The notes beneath the pieces were generated by a model, which was not told the origin of the DNA, did not search any database, and worked only from the letters and a program-made list of their open reading frames with translations. A DNA stretch of 64,000 bases from Pandoraea iniqua (GTDB taxonomy: Bacteria; Pseudomonadota; Gammaproteobacteria; Burkholderiales; Burkholderiaceae). Within the stretch, counting starts at the first letter, position 1. The number at the start of each line of letters is the position of its first letter. The stretch lies in the NCBI RefSeq assembly GCF_902459685.1, contig NZ_CABPSF010000002.1, positions 620,001 through 684,000 of the forward strand, read 5' to 3'. Positions 44,285-52,613 of the stretch are shown here, piece after piece. The translations under genes were made by a program, and so were the position numbers.

Positions 44285-45073
44285 ATGGAAAGTACCGAAC
44301 TCATGGCGCGTCTGCGCGCCGGTCAGCCTGTATTCGCACTAGGCATGCGCGCCGCCCGCTCACCCGACGTCGTGCGCTGGGCGCGCGCCGCCGGTTACGA
44401 CACGGTATGGATCGACATGGAACACAGCCCGATGCCGGTCGACACCGTCTCGCAGCTTTGTCTGTGCGCGGTCGATCTTGGCCTGATGCCTTGGGTGCGC
44501 GTGCCGGAACGCGACTACGGCATGATCAACCGCGTGCTCGACGGCGGCGCACTGGGCATCATCGCTGCCCGTATCGAATCTGCCGAACAAGCCCGCGAAA
44601 TCGTGACGGCGAGCCGCTTTGCCCCGCACGGTCAGCGCTCCCAACTGGCAACGCTCCCGTTCGTCGGCTACGAGAAATTGCCGGCCGCGGAAATGAATCG
44701 CCGCGTGAACGCCGTGACGGCCGTGAAGCTGCTGATCGAAAGCCGCGCGGGCGTAGAAAACGCGGCCGAAATCGCGGCGGTGCCCGGCGTCGACATCGTG
44801 GCCCTCGGCTGCAACGATCTGTCGGCCGACCTTGGCCATACCGGAAACCCAACCCATCCCGACGTGCTGGCCGCCTGCCGCCAAGTCGTGGCCGCCGTGC
44901 GTGCCCAAGGCAAGATCGCCATCGTTGGCGGCATGCCGGAAGGCGAAGCCCTGACGCAACTGCGCGCCGACGGCGCTGCACCGTTCGTATTCAGCGGCAT
45001 CGACGGCGACCTGTTTCTCGACGCGATGCGCCGCCGCGTGACGGCAGACCGCGCCGCGCTGACGCCCGCCTGA
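44285..45073 (+). CDS. HpcH/HpaI-family class II aldolase
   Basis: 262 residues from the ATG at 44285. Metal-dependent TIM-barrel aldolase of the 2-oxo-acid lyase group: GYDTVWIDMEHSPM, PWVRVPERDYGMINRVLDGG and the metal-binding LLIESRAGVEN (Glu) and LGCNDLSADLG (Asp). Family members split 4-hydroxy-2-oxo acids to pyruvate plus an aldehyde. First gene of the cluster, 49 nt ahead of the amidohydrolase. Substrate not assigned; the neighbouring lactonase-type hydrolase suggests a ring-cleavage product. Confidence 0.88.
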   Translation: MESTELMARLRAGQPVFALGMRAARSPDVVRWARAAGYDTVWIDMEHSPMPVDTVSQLCLCAVDLGLMPWVRVPERDYGMINRVLDGGALGIIAARIESAEQAREIVTASRFAPHGQRSQLATLPFVGYEKLPAAEMNRRVNAVTAVKLLIESRAGVENAAEIAAVPGVDIVALGCNDLSADLGHTGNPTHPDVLAACRQVVAAVRAQGKIAIVGGMPEGEALTQLRADGAAPFVFSGIDGDLFLDAMRRRVTADRAALTPA

Positions 45074-45122
45074 GCGTTCGCCTTACCCGATTTTTTTTGC
45101 CAACCCAACAGAACCCACTCAC

Positions 45123-46010
45123 ATGGCAACCCAATACGCCGGCCAACTGACCTCCACTCCGATGCGCGCCGCAAGCTCGCTGACCCGCCCCGCATTCGAC
45201 ATGCCCGAGAATGCCTGCGACGCGCACATGCACGTGTTCGAACCGCTCGCGCAGTATCCGAGCGTGGGCAATCCGCAATACACCTTGCCCGATGGCGCAC
45301 TCGACAAGTACCGCGAAGTGATGGACGCGCTTTCGATTCGCCGCTTCGCCATCGTCCAACCCAGTTTCTACGGCACGGACAATCGTTGCCTGCTCGACGC
45401 GTTGGCCAAGGCCGGCGATGCCGCGCGCGGCGTTGTCATGATCGACGAGGGATTGCCCGCCGCCACGCTCGACGTTTGGCATCGCGCCAACGTGCGGGCC
45501 ATCCGGCTCGACCTGTTCTCGCGCGCAGAACAACCCACGCAAGAAATTCAGGCGTACATCACCCGCATGGCGGCGCTGTGTGAAAGCCTCGGCTGGCATC
45601 TTCAGTTCTATGCGCCGGGCCCGGTCGTGCGCAACCTGATTCCGTTTTTGACCGACGTGCGCACGCCGTTCGTGATCGACCACATGGGCTACATGACGCA
45701 GGAAGACGGGCTCACGAGCGACGACTTCACGCGTCTGCTTCAACTGCTGAAGGATGGCAACTGCACGCTCAAGCTATCGGCACCGTATCGCGTCGCCAAG
45801 GGGCGCCCGCTGTCGTCCGTCGCGCCGATGGCGAAGGCGATCATCGAGACCGCGCCCGACAAGGTCATCTGGGGATCCGACTGGCCGCATATCCCGATGG
45901 GCGAGCGCGATACCGGCGAGTTGCTGAACCTGCTGGGCGACTGGACGACGGATGCCGTGACGCGTCGCCGGATCCTCGTCGATAATCCGGCCCGCCTCTA
46001 CGATTTCTGA
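45123..46010 (+). CDS. Amidohydrolase-superfamily hydrolase (2-pyrone-4,6-dicarboxylate lactonase-like)
   Basis: 295 residues. H35-x-H37 metal motif (ACDAHMHVFEP), later histidine in VIDHMGYMTQEDG and the catalytic Asp in WGSDWPHIPMGERDTGELL. This layout (Cys-Asp-x-His-x-His, then DH, then GSDWPH) is that of the LigI/PDC-lactonase and related COG3618 lactonases. Cytoplasmic. Together with the upstream aldolase and the AAHS transporter it points to breakdown of an aromatic acid or sugar-like lactone, though not necessarily protocatechuate. Confidence 0.85.
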   Translation: MATQYAGQLTSTPMRAASSLTRPAFDMPENACDAHMHVFEPLAQYPSVGNPQYTLPDGALDKYREVMDALSIRRFAIVQPSFYGTDNRCLLDALAKAGDAARGVVMIDEGLPAATLDVWHRANVRAIRLDLFSRAEQPTQEIQAYITRMAALCESLGWHLQFYAPGPVVRNLIPFLTDVRTPFVIDHMGYMTQEDGLTSDDFTRLLQLLKDGNCTLKLSAPYRVAKGRPLSSVAPMAKAIIETAPDKVIWGSDWPHIPMGERDTGELLNLLGDWTTDAVTRRRILVDNPARLYDF

Positions 46011-46022
46011 TCGAGTTCGTTC

Positions 46023-47189
46023 ATGAGCTACCAACCTCATTCCGCCTTCGCCGGGCTGTTTCATGCCTTCACCTCCGACCCGAATAGTCTCGGCAACCGG
46101 CTGGCGAAGACGATGTCGGCACGCGACGCGGCACTGCCGCTGCTGGTCTCGACCGGCTCGGATATTGCGCTGTTTCCGGGCGCTGGCGCACCCGCCCAGA
46201 TCGAGAGTTTTCGCAAGTCGACGCGGGGATTCATCGAACTGACGGCGGTCTCGCATCTGCCGTTGGCACTGGCCTATCTCGCCCGTTTGCGCGAACTGGA
46301 CGACGAAGGGCAGGGCGACAGCGAAGCGGCCGCATGGCGCGCCGAAGCGAAGCGACTGATCGAGCATGCCGGACACGTGCGCGAGGCCAATACCTTGGCG
46401 CACTGGCGCGACGTCGTTGCCGTGCAGAGTCTGCGCGGCAACGAAGCCTGGCTGGTCGATCTGATCGACTACACGTGTGACATTTCTATTCGCTGGCTCA
46501 CGCAAGCACTGGTCGATCCGTCGCGGCTGGACTTCGACCGGCTCGTCGCAGACTACTTCGAGGCCGCGCCGGGCAGCGACTTGCCGGTGCCGATGAACGA
46601 CGTGATGTTCGCAACCTTCGGTCTGGCGTATCTGGACATCGTCTATCGCATCGGCAACTGGCTGCGCGCGCAATCGATCGACTGGTCGCGCGCCATGGTC
46701 ATCGTCTCCGGGCGCTCGGGCCGTCCGACGGCGGGGGCGACATGGTCGTCGAACAACATGTGCCATCTCATCTGGCGGGCTTCAGGTGAACAACTGCCAC
46801 CAGAGCGCCTGCTGGTCGCACCGCATGCACAGGGCTTTTCCGTGGCGAATCTCGGCACCGCGGACGACCTTAAATCCCTTGAGGCGGGCTACCGCGAGCT
46901 GTGGCACAACACGCGCGCCAGCATCGAAGTCGCTCGAAAGATGTTTCCAGAAGCGCCCGGGTTTTCGTTCGCGCCGTCGCCTGACGAAGCGATGCCGCCG
47001 CTGGCCGACGCGCAAGACCGCAAGGTCATGGCGGCACGACTGCGCCGCATCATGGAAGACCCGGCGCAACTGCTTTCCAACTGCGTGGCCGACTACATCG
47101 TCGACGAGCTGGCCCGCTGCGATAACGACCCGTCGCGCGCGGTCATCCCCGGCTTTACGCATGTGAATTACCCGACGCGAATTCGCTAA
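46023..47189 (+). CDS. Unrecognised 388-residue cytoplasmic protein in catabolic cluster
   Basis: I do not recognise this family. No signal peptide or membrane span. Ser/Arg-rich motif RAMVIVSGRSGRPTAGATWSSNNMCHL and the acidic/helical FIELTAVSHLPLALAYLARL stretch are the most distinctive parts; SNNMCHLIWRASGEQLPPER may hold functional residues (Ser, Asn, Cys, His). Begins 12 nt after the amidohydrolase, so it is surely in the same operon and probably acts on the same compound. The tail ends RAVIPGFTHVNYPTRIR. An enzyme is likelier than a regulator given size and setting (inference). Confidence 0.7.
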   Translation: MSYQPHSAFAGLFHAFTSDPNSLGNRLAKTMSARDAALPLLVSTGSDIALFPGAGAPAQIESFRKSTRGFIELTAVSHLPLALAYLARLRELDDEGQGDSEAAAWRAEAKRLIEHAGHVREANTLAHWRDVVAVQSLRGNEAWLVDLIDYTCDISIRWLTQALVDPSRLDFDRLVADYFEAAPGSDLPVPMNDVMFATFGLAYLDIVYRIGNWLRAQSIDWSRAMVIVSGRSGRPTAGATWSSNNMCHLIWRASGEQLPPERLLVAPHAQGFSVANLGTADDLKSLEAGYRELWHNTRASIEVARKMFPEAPGFSFAPSPDEAMPPLADAQDRKVMAARLRRIMEDPAQLLSNCVADYIVDELARCDNDPSRAVIPGFTHVNYPTRIR

Positions 47190-47361
47190 ATCACCCGCAG
47201 GCGTATGAACTGATTGATCCGTAGAGACAACCACCGACGAAGCAGGAAATGAAGCAACAAACGAGAAACGGGCCGCAGGGGCGCTGCACCGTTCATTGTC
47301 CGAAGGGACCGCTTCAAGACGGTTTAAACACGAAATCAAATAGCCCCATCAGGAGACAACC

Positions 47362-48690
47362 ATGAATCTGATGCAGAACGAGGGGACACCCGGTGTCTCT
47401 GCTGCGCTACCCGTACGACGGATCGTCGCGATCACGCTGGTGTGCTTCGCCGTCTCGATGATCGACGGCTTCGACACGCTGATGCTCAGTTTTGTCGCGC
47501 CGTTGCTGTCCAAGTCGCTAAACATCGACCCGGCGTCGCTGGGGCGGGTGTTCGGCGCGGGCTTTATCGGCACGGTCGTCGGCTCGCTCATTGCAGGGCC
47601 GCTCGCCGACCGCTTCGGACGCCGCCCGACGTTGGTGGCCGCTTTGATCATGACCGGCGTATTCACGCTGGCTTGCGCGTGGGCCACGTCGGCCACGGAG
47701 TTGTCGATTCTTCGCCTGCTCGGCGGTCTGGGCATGGGCGGCGCGATTCCGCCGGTGACGGCCATCACGGCAGAAAGCGCGCCGGTGCGCCGCCGCTCGG
47801 CACTCGTCATCCTGATGTTCATCGGTTTTCCGCTGGGTGCCGTGGTGGGCGGCGCGATTTCGGCCGTGCTGATGATGCGCTTCGGCTGGCCGTTCGTGTT
47901 CCAGATGGGCGGTGCGTTTGCGCTGCTCGTCATCCTCCCGGTGCTCTGGGTGCTGCCCGCCACGGCGCCTGCCGAGGCCAACAAGGGCGAACGTCCCGGT
48001 GCCGTCTTGCAACGCCGTGGCATGTTGCCGCGCGTGTTCGCCGACGGACGTGGTGTCGCGGCATCGGCGCTGTGGGTCGGCGTGCTCGCGACGATGATCC
48101 TGTCGGGCTTTCTCGTGAGCTTCATGCCGACGCTGTTGCACCTGAACGGCGTGGCGCCCGACCGTGCGGCAATGGGCGCGGTTACGCTCAACGTCGGTGC
48201 CATTGTCGGTGCGCTGCTGCTCTCGACGGTCGTGACGCGGGCCGGGCCGTTCGTGCCGGTGGCGTGCTCCTTCATCGGTGGTGCCGTGCTGACCGTGGTG
48301 CTTGGCAATCTCATCGGCGTGGGGCATGCGACGTTCGGGATGCTCTTCGCAGTCGGCGCGTGTCTTGTTGGCGGCCAACTGACGTTTCCGGCGATTGCCA
48401 GCCGTCTGTTCCCGACGGACGTGCGTGCCGCCGGCGTGGGCGCGACGATGGCCATCGGGCGTCTTGGCTCGATCATCGGACCGACCGTCGGTGGTTGGTT
48501 GATCGCCCGCCAGATGCCGTTGCCGCAACTCTTCGTTTTCGCAGCCTGTCTGGCCGTCGTCGGTGCGCTTGGCGTGAGCATTGCTCGCTGGCGCACGCCG
48601 CCTCAGGCGGAAGGGCATGAACGACACGCGGATACCTACGGCGCACAAGTCGCACCAGTGCCGCACGGAGAAGTGAATCATGGCCGTTAA
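47362..48690 (+). CDS. MFS aromatic acid:H+ symporter (AAHS family)
   Basis: 442 residues; AGGAG with good spacing before the ATG. Twelve TM segments. The AAHS signature DGFDTLMLSFVAPLL in TM1 (DGxD needed for substrate binding in PcaK/BenK) and GPLADRFGRRP in loop 2-3 are intact. Imports an aromatic or related carboxylate. It follows the unknown gene by 172 nt, a gap in which no ORF is seen, and overlaps the propeller gene by 11 nt, so transporter and propeller protein are translationally coupled. Confidence 0.88.
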   Translation: MNLMQNEGTPGVSAALPVRRIVAITLVCFAVSMIDGFDTLMLSFVAPLLSKSLNIDPASLGRVFGAGFIGTVVGSLIAGPLADRFGRRPTLVAALIMTGVFTLACAWATSATELSILRLLGGLGMGGAIPPVTAITAESAPVRRRSALVILMFIGFPLGAVVGGAISAVLMMRFGWPFVFQMGGAFALLVILPVLWVLPATAPAEANKGERPGAVLQRRGMLPRVFADGRGVAASALWVGVLATMILSGFLVSFMPTLLHLNGVAPDRAAMGAVTLNVGAIVGALLLSTVVTRAGPFVPVACSFIGGAVLTVVLGNLIGVGHATFGMLFAVGACLVGGQLTFPAIASRLFPTDVRAAGVGATMAIGRLGSIIGPTVGGWLIARQMPLPQLFVFAACLAVVGALGVSIARWRTPPQAEGHERHADTYGAQVAPVPHGEVNHGR

Positions 48691-49813
48691 TTTCACCCCG
48701 GTGCAGACGCTGCCGACCAGCGCTGCGAGAGCGGTGGCGACGTTCACCCGCGATGGCGAGCGCTGGCTGGCGATTGCGCAGATGTCGAAGGACGTGGCGG
48801 GCGAAGTGCCCTATATGAACGGCGGCGACAGCAATGTCGATGCACTGTTCTATCGCTGGGAAGCTGGATCAAAAGCTGGATCGAAAGAGGAGGAGGGAGC
48901 GGGCGCTTTCACACTCGCCGAGCGCCTGTCACTGCCCGGTGGCGAAGACGTCGAGCACTTCACTATCGGCACGCGAGAATTCCTCGCCTGCGTGGGCATT
49001 CGCACCGGGAGCGGGCCGTACGATCTGAACACGCACGCCGTGTTGTACGAGCGCCTTCACGGCGAATGGCGCGAGCATCAGAGATTCGAAGTTTTCGCCG
49101 GCAAACAGTGGCGTCACTTCGAGATCGACGGGCGGCACTTCCTTGGCCTCGCGCAAGGCGTCACGGTCGAAGGGCCGATAGCCCGGCACCTGGACCAGTC
49201 CTGCGTGTTCGCATGGAATGGCGAGCGCTTCGAACCGTTTCAGGCGACCGGCGGGCGATGGGGCTACAACTGGGCGCACGTCGAGCATGCCGGCAAACAC
49301 TACGTGGCGTATGCCGATCATGTCAGCGGGTCGCGCATCTTTCGCTGGAACGGCAACCAGTTCGAGACACTCCAGACCTTCGATGAGCCGGGCGGACGCG
49401 CTTTCCATTTCTTCGTCGACGGCCAGACGCTATGGCTCGTCCACGCCAATCTGCTCAGCCACACAACGCTGTACCGTTTCGACGGCGTGCAATTCATCGC
49501 GACGCAGACGCTCGATGGCGCGGGTGGCCGCGAGCTTTGCGAGATACCTGCCAGCCGCCCCGGCGCACCGCGCTATCTGTTGCAGGTGCGCTTCATCACC
49601 GGCACCCCGAAGGCACCGGAACCCGTTCAGCAATCGGTGCTGTGGCAATGGCGTGGCGACGGCTTCGATGCGCTCGCATGGATCGATACGTCCGGCGGCA
49701 CCGATGCATCGACATTCGATATCGATGGCGAGCGCTATGTGGTCGTGACCAACAGTCTCGACGCCGACGTGCGCTTTCGGGTCGACTCCGTCGTCTACCG
49801 GTTCTCCGGATGA
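48680..49813 (+). CDS. EAR/EPTP-like seven-repeat beta-propeller protein
   Basis: 377 residues, no signal peptide. Seven repeats of 44-57 residues fill the protein (about 5-61, 76-127, 128-180, 181-224, 225-268, 269-325, 326-377). Each repeat runs: x-F-x-x-x-Q-x-(L/F), Gly-rich turn, F-x-x-x-G-x-x-(Y/F)-L-x-x-A/V, ending L-Y/F-x-W/F-(N/D/R)-G, as in GERFEPFQATGGRWGYNWAH and GNQFETLQTFDEPGGRAFHF. This is the EAR/EPTP pattern known mainly from animal LGI and TSPEAR proteins, and seven copies would close a seven-bladed propeller. Function in bacteria is unknown to me. Coupled to the AAHS transporter gene; a substrate-binding, lactonase-like or scaffold role is possible. Confidence 0.7.
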   Translation: MAVNFTPVQTLPTSAARAVATFTRDGERWLAIAQMSKDVAGEVPYMNGGDSNVDALFYRWEAGSKAGSKEEEGAGAFTLAERLSLPGGEDVEHFTIGTREFLACVGIRTGSGPYDLNTHAVLYERLHGEWREHQRFEVFAGKQWRHFEIDGRHFLGLAQGVTVEGPIARHLDQSCVFAWNGERFEPFQATGGRWGYNWAHVEHAGKHYVAYADHVSGSRIFRWNGNQFETLQTFDEPGGRAFHFFVDGQTLWLVHANLLSHTTLYRFDGVQFIATQTLDGAGGRELCEIPASRPGAPRYLLQVRFITGTPKAPEPVQQSVLWQWRGDGFDALAWIDTSGGTDASTFDIDGERYVVVTNSLDADVRFRVDSVVYRFSG

Positions 49814-49963
49814 CCCGCGCGGGCAGGTGCTAAGGCGGCGCGCACGATAGCCGACGCCTGCCCCGACTTCTGAAGATTCCGCAGTCCCTGCTGTACCCGT
49901 CTCGCCCCGCAAGAGGGTGACGGCTTCGTTTTGCCTAAAAAAAACCATATGGAGACAAACCTC

Positions 49964-51100
49964 ATGACTCGCCTTGCTGCACGCCGTACTCCGCTCGCTT
50001 CGCTGCTTGCCGTTTTGTTGACCCCGGCCTTGCTGGCCGTCGCCGCGCCCGCCGAGGCGCAAAGCTCGGTGCAGTTGTACGGGATCATCGACGCCGGTCT
50101 CACGTACTTCAGCAACCTGAACGGCCACGGCACCTTTGTTGCGAACGACGGCGCGATTCAGGCCAACCGTTGGGGCCTGCGTGGCACCGAGGATCTGGGC
50201 GACGGACGCCGCGCCATCTTCGCCCTCGAGAACGGGTTCAATCTCTACTCCGGCACGATGGTGCAGTCGGGCGTGTTATTCAGCCGGCAGGCGTGGTTGG
50301 GGCTTCAGGACAACTCGCTGGGCACGCTGACCTTCGGCAAGCAATACGACTTCTTCTGGGACAACCTCACGCAGTTCACGATGGGGCAGTTGGCGGGCCA
50401 GTACTCGTGGCACCCGGGCGATTTCGACCATCTTGCCGGTACGCTGCACATCAATAACGCCATCAAATACACGTCGCCGAACTGGGCGGGGCTGACGGTG
50501 GGCGGCTTGTACGCCACACCGTCGTCCGATGTTTCCGCCGGGACCGGACGCGTGTTTGCCTTCGGCGCGAAGTATGCGAACGACGGCCTCAGCCTCGGTG
50601 CGGCCTATACCAACACGCATAACTCCGGCGTCAACGCGCCCACGCAGGCCGGGACGACGATTTTCCCGGACCTGCCGCCGGGGCCTGCCGTGCTGGACAA
50701 CATCACCAGTTGGGGCGTGGGCGGCAGCTACCGTTACGGGCCGAATACGACGCGCCTGCTGTTCACCAGCACACGGTTTCGCAACGGCAACGAGAGTGCC
50801 GTGATGAACACCTATGAAGCCAACCAGATCTATCGCTGGGGCCCGGCGTGGACGTTCATGGCGGGCTACTGGTATTCGAAGATGGGCGTGCAGAAGTGGC
50901 AGAACGTGACGGGTCTCGCCGACTACGCGCTGTCCAAGCGCACCGACGTCTACGTCGAAGCCACATGGCTGTATGCGGGCGGCGGCGCGGCACCGGTGTT
51001 CCTCGGCGGCGGGGCGGCACCCACCTTCGTGAAGGGGACCTACACCGGGCAAGGCCCGTCGTCGACGGCGGTGCGCATCGGCATGCGGCACACGTTCTGA
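49964..51100 (+). CDS. Gram-negative general porin (trimeric, beta-proteobacterial type)
   Basis: 378 residues from the ATG at 49964, with GGAG 9 nt upstream. Signal peptide ending APAEA, mature start QSSVQLYGIIDAGLTYFSN, the hallmark of Burkholderiales OmpC-like porins; other family blocks are RWGLRGTEDLGDGRRAIFAL and LFSRQAWLGLQDNSLGTLTF. The last residue is Phe, as required for outer-membrane assembly. It lets the cluster's substrate across the outer membrane (inference from position, 150 nt after the propeller gene and in the same direction). Confidence 0.92.
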   Translation: MTRLAARRTPLASLLAVLLTPALLAVAAPAEAQSSVQLYGIIDAGLTYFSNLNGHGTFVANDGAIQANRWGLRGTEDLGDGRRAIFALENGFNLYSGTMVQSGVLFSRQAWLGLQDNSLGTLTFGKQYDFFWDNLTQFTMGQLAGQYSWHPGDFDHLAGTLHINNAIKYTSPNWAGLTVGGLYATPSSDVSAGTGRVFAFGAKYANDGLSLGAAYTNTHNSGVNAPTQAGTTIFPDLPPGPAVLDNITSWGVGGSYRYGPNTTRLLFTSTRFRNGNESAVMNTYEANQIYRWGPAWTFMAGYWYSKMGVQKWQNVTGLADYALSKRTDVYVEATWLYAGGGAAPVFLGGGAAPTFVKGTYTGQGPSSTAVRIGMRHTF

Positions 51101-51157
51101 ACGATTGGCGTCGATGCGCCCCGGACGGCGGTGCATTGATGGCCTCGCGCAATCGCG

Positions 51158-51174
51158 ATCGGTTTTTCCGATAC
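51158..51174. promoter_or_regulatory. Motif ATCGG-TTTTT-CCGATAC, copy 1
   Basis: A 17-nt element, repeated almost exactly 146 nt downstream (51304-51320). It has 5-bp inverted arms around TTTTT. Lies 57 nt past the porin stop in the 314-nt gap before the C45 gene. Probably a regulator site of the second cluster, less likely a weak terminator. Confidence 0.4.
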
Positions 51175-51299
51175 TGCACTTCGAGATTGGTATAAACCCT
51201 AATCAAAATTGCCGCGATTGCGTCGCATCGGCCATCGGCGGGGGTCTTGGCTCCGCCCGATGTGCCCGATTCGATCGATAACCCGAGGTATCGCGAAGG

Positions 51300-51328
51300 G
51301 GTGATCGGAATTTCCGATACCGATCACC
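51300..51328. promoter_or_regulatory. Nested palindromes with motif copy 2
   Basis: Outer perfect inverted repeat GGTGATCGG (51300-51308) / CCGATCACC (51320-51328), with an inner, overlapping palindrome ATCGGAA-T-TTCCGAT (51304-51318) that contains the second copy of the ATCGGwwTTTCCGATAC motif. About 86 nt upstream of the C45 start. Such a three-part ATCGG/CCGAT/CCGAT array suggests a multi-subunit operator. Confidence 0.5.
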
Positions 51329-51414
51329 GGGACCGTGCTTCCCGCGGTCTATTTGGCCTTCTACGATGGCAACGTGTCATTCATCCACACGTTCACCACC
51401 GGATACGCCAAGCC

Positions 51415-52536
51415 ATGCATGCCAATGAAGCCTTTCCCCTCGTCGATGTGAGCGGCACGCCGTTCGAACGGGGCCTCGCACACGGTCGTCAGGTGCCCGA
51501 GCGCGTGGCGCGCAGTCTGGCGCTGTACCGCACGCAACTGGATCGCCGGGGTGTGTCGAGCGAACGGCAACAGGCATTGGCACGTCGCATGGTGCCCATC
51601 ATCGAAGCCTTCGACGCGACGTATCTCGAGGAAATGCGGGGCATCGCCGAGGGCGCGAACGTCACGCTCGAAGACATCGTCATCATCAATTGCCGCACCG
51701 AGATGATGTACGGGCACGACGAGATCGGCGAAGCGCGCAAGGCGCTCGACGACGGCTGCACGGGCCTGATCGTCATGCCGCAGGCGAGCACCAACGGGCG
51801 TCTGCTGCATGCGCATAACTGGGACTGGCGGGCCGAGTGCGCCGATACCGGCATCGTGCTGCGCATGCGCCGCGACGATGGCCCCGATCTGCTTGTCTTT
51901 ACCGAAGCCGGCACGCTTGGCCGCCACGGCATCAACAGCGCGGGCCTGTCGCTGTCCGGCAACTTTCTGACATCCGATCGCGACTACGTGAACGCGAGCG
52001 AAGCCAATACGCCGCTCTCGCTGATTCGCCGCCGCATGCTCGATTCCACCAGTCTGGCCGACGCCATGAAAGCGCTGTGGAACACGCGCCGCTACGCGTC
52101 GAACAACCTGATGCTGGCCGACGCGCGCGGTGAAGCCGTGAATCTGGAATGCGCGCCGGACGAGATTTTCTGGCTCACGCCGACCGACGACATCCTCGTG
52201 CATGCCAATCACTGGCTGTGCCCGGTGGCGCGCACCAAGCTGCGCGATCTCGGTCTGGCCAAGAGCCCCGACTCCATCTACCGCCAGCGCCGCGTGACCG
52301 CAGGCCTGAACATCGGCCGCGAACGCTTCGGCAAGATCGATTGGACCGTCATCAAGGGCGTACTCGCCGATGATTTCGGCAGCCCTGTGGGCGTGCTGCG
52401 CGTGCCGCGAAAGGTGAGCTTCGACAGCATTGCGGCGACGGTCTGCACCACGTTGATGGACGCCGCCGACGGCGTGCTGTGGATCGCACGCAAGCCCTAC
52501 GAATCGCGCGAATTCGTCGAATATCGGTTGCGCTGA
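51415..52536 (+). CDS. C45-family Ntn hydrolase (acyl-CoA:6-aminopenicillanate acyltransferase-like)
   Basis: 373 residues from the ATG at 51415; the frame extends to 51247, but that part covers the palindromic operators. Peptidase C45 features: GTPFERGLAHGRQVPERVA at the start, EEMRGIAEGANVTLEDIVII, and the self-processing site LDDGCTGLIV with nucleophile Cys115 behind Gly114, then LHAHNWDW and FTEAGTLGRHGINSAGLSLS. Members hydrolyse or form amides, for example N-acyl amino acids or beta-alanyl amines. First gene of a cluster with a peptide-type ABC importer, so an amide taken up by it is the likely substrate. Confidence 0.85.
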   Translation: MHANEAFPLVDVSGTPFERGLAHGRQVPERVARSLALYRTQLDRRGVSSERQQALARRMVPIIEAFDATYLEEMRGIAEGANVTLEDIVIINCRTEMMYGHDEIGEARKALDDGCTGLIVMPQASTNGRLLHAHNWDWRAECADTGIVLRMRRDDGPDLLVFTEAGTLGRHGINSAGLSLSGNFLTSDRDYVNASEANTPLSLIRRRMLDSTSLADAMKALWNTRRYASNNLMLADARGEAVNLECAPDEIFWLTPTDDILVHANHWLCPVARTKLRDLGLAKSPDSIYRQRRVTAGLNIGRERFGKIDWTVIKGVLADDFGSPVGVLRVPRKVSFDSIAATVCTTLMDAADGVLWIARKPYESREFVEYRLR

Positions 52537-52613
52537 GCGCATGCGGCGGGGCGCTCGGCACGAGCCTGCGCGCCGCTTCGCCCGGACAGTCCCCTTAGTA
52601 CAACGACAAACCG

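Noticed and set aside
51247-51414. N-terminal extension of the C45 enzyme from 51247
   Set aside because: This stretch consists of the palindromic regulatory elements and codes no family sequence; the homologous protein starts at 51415.
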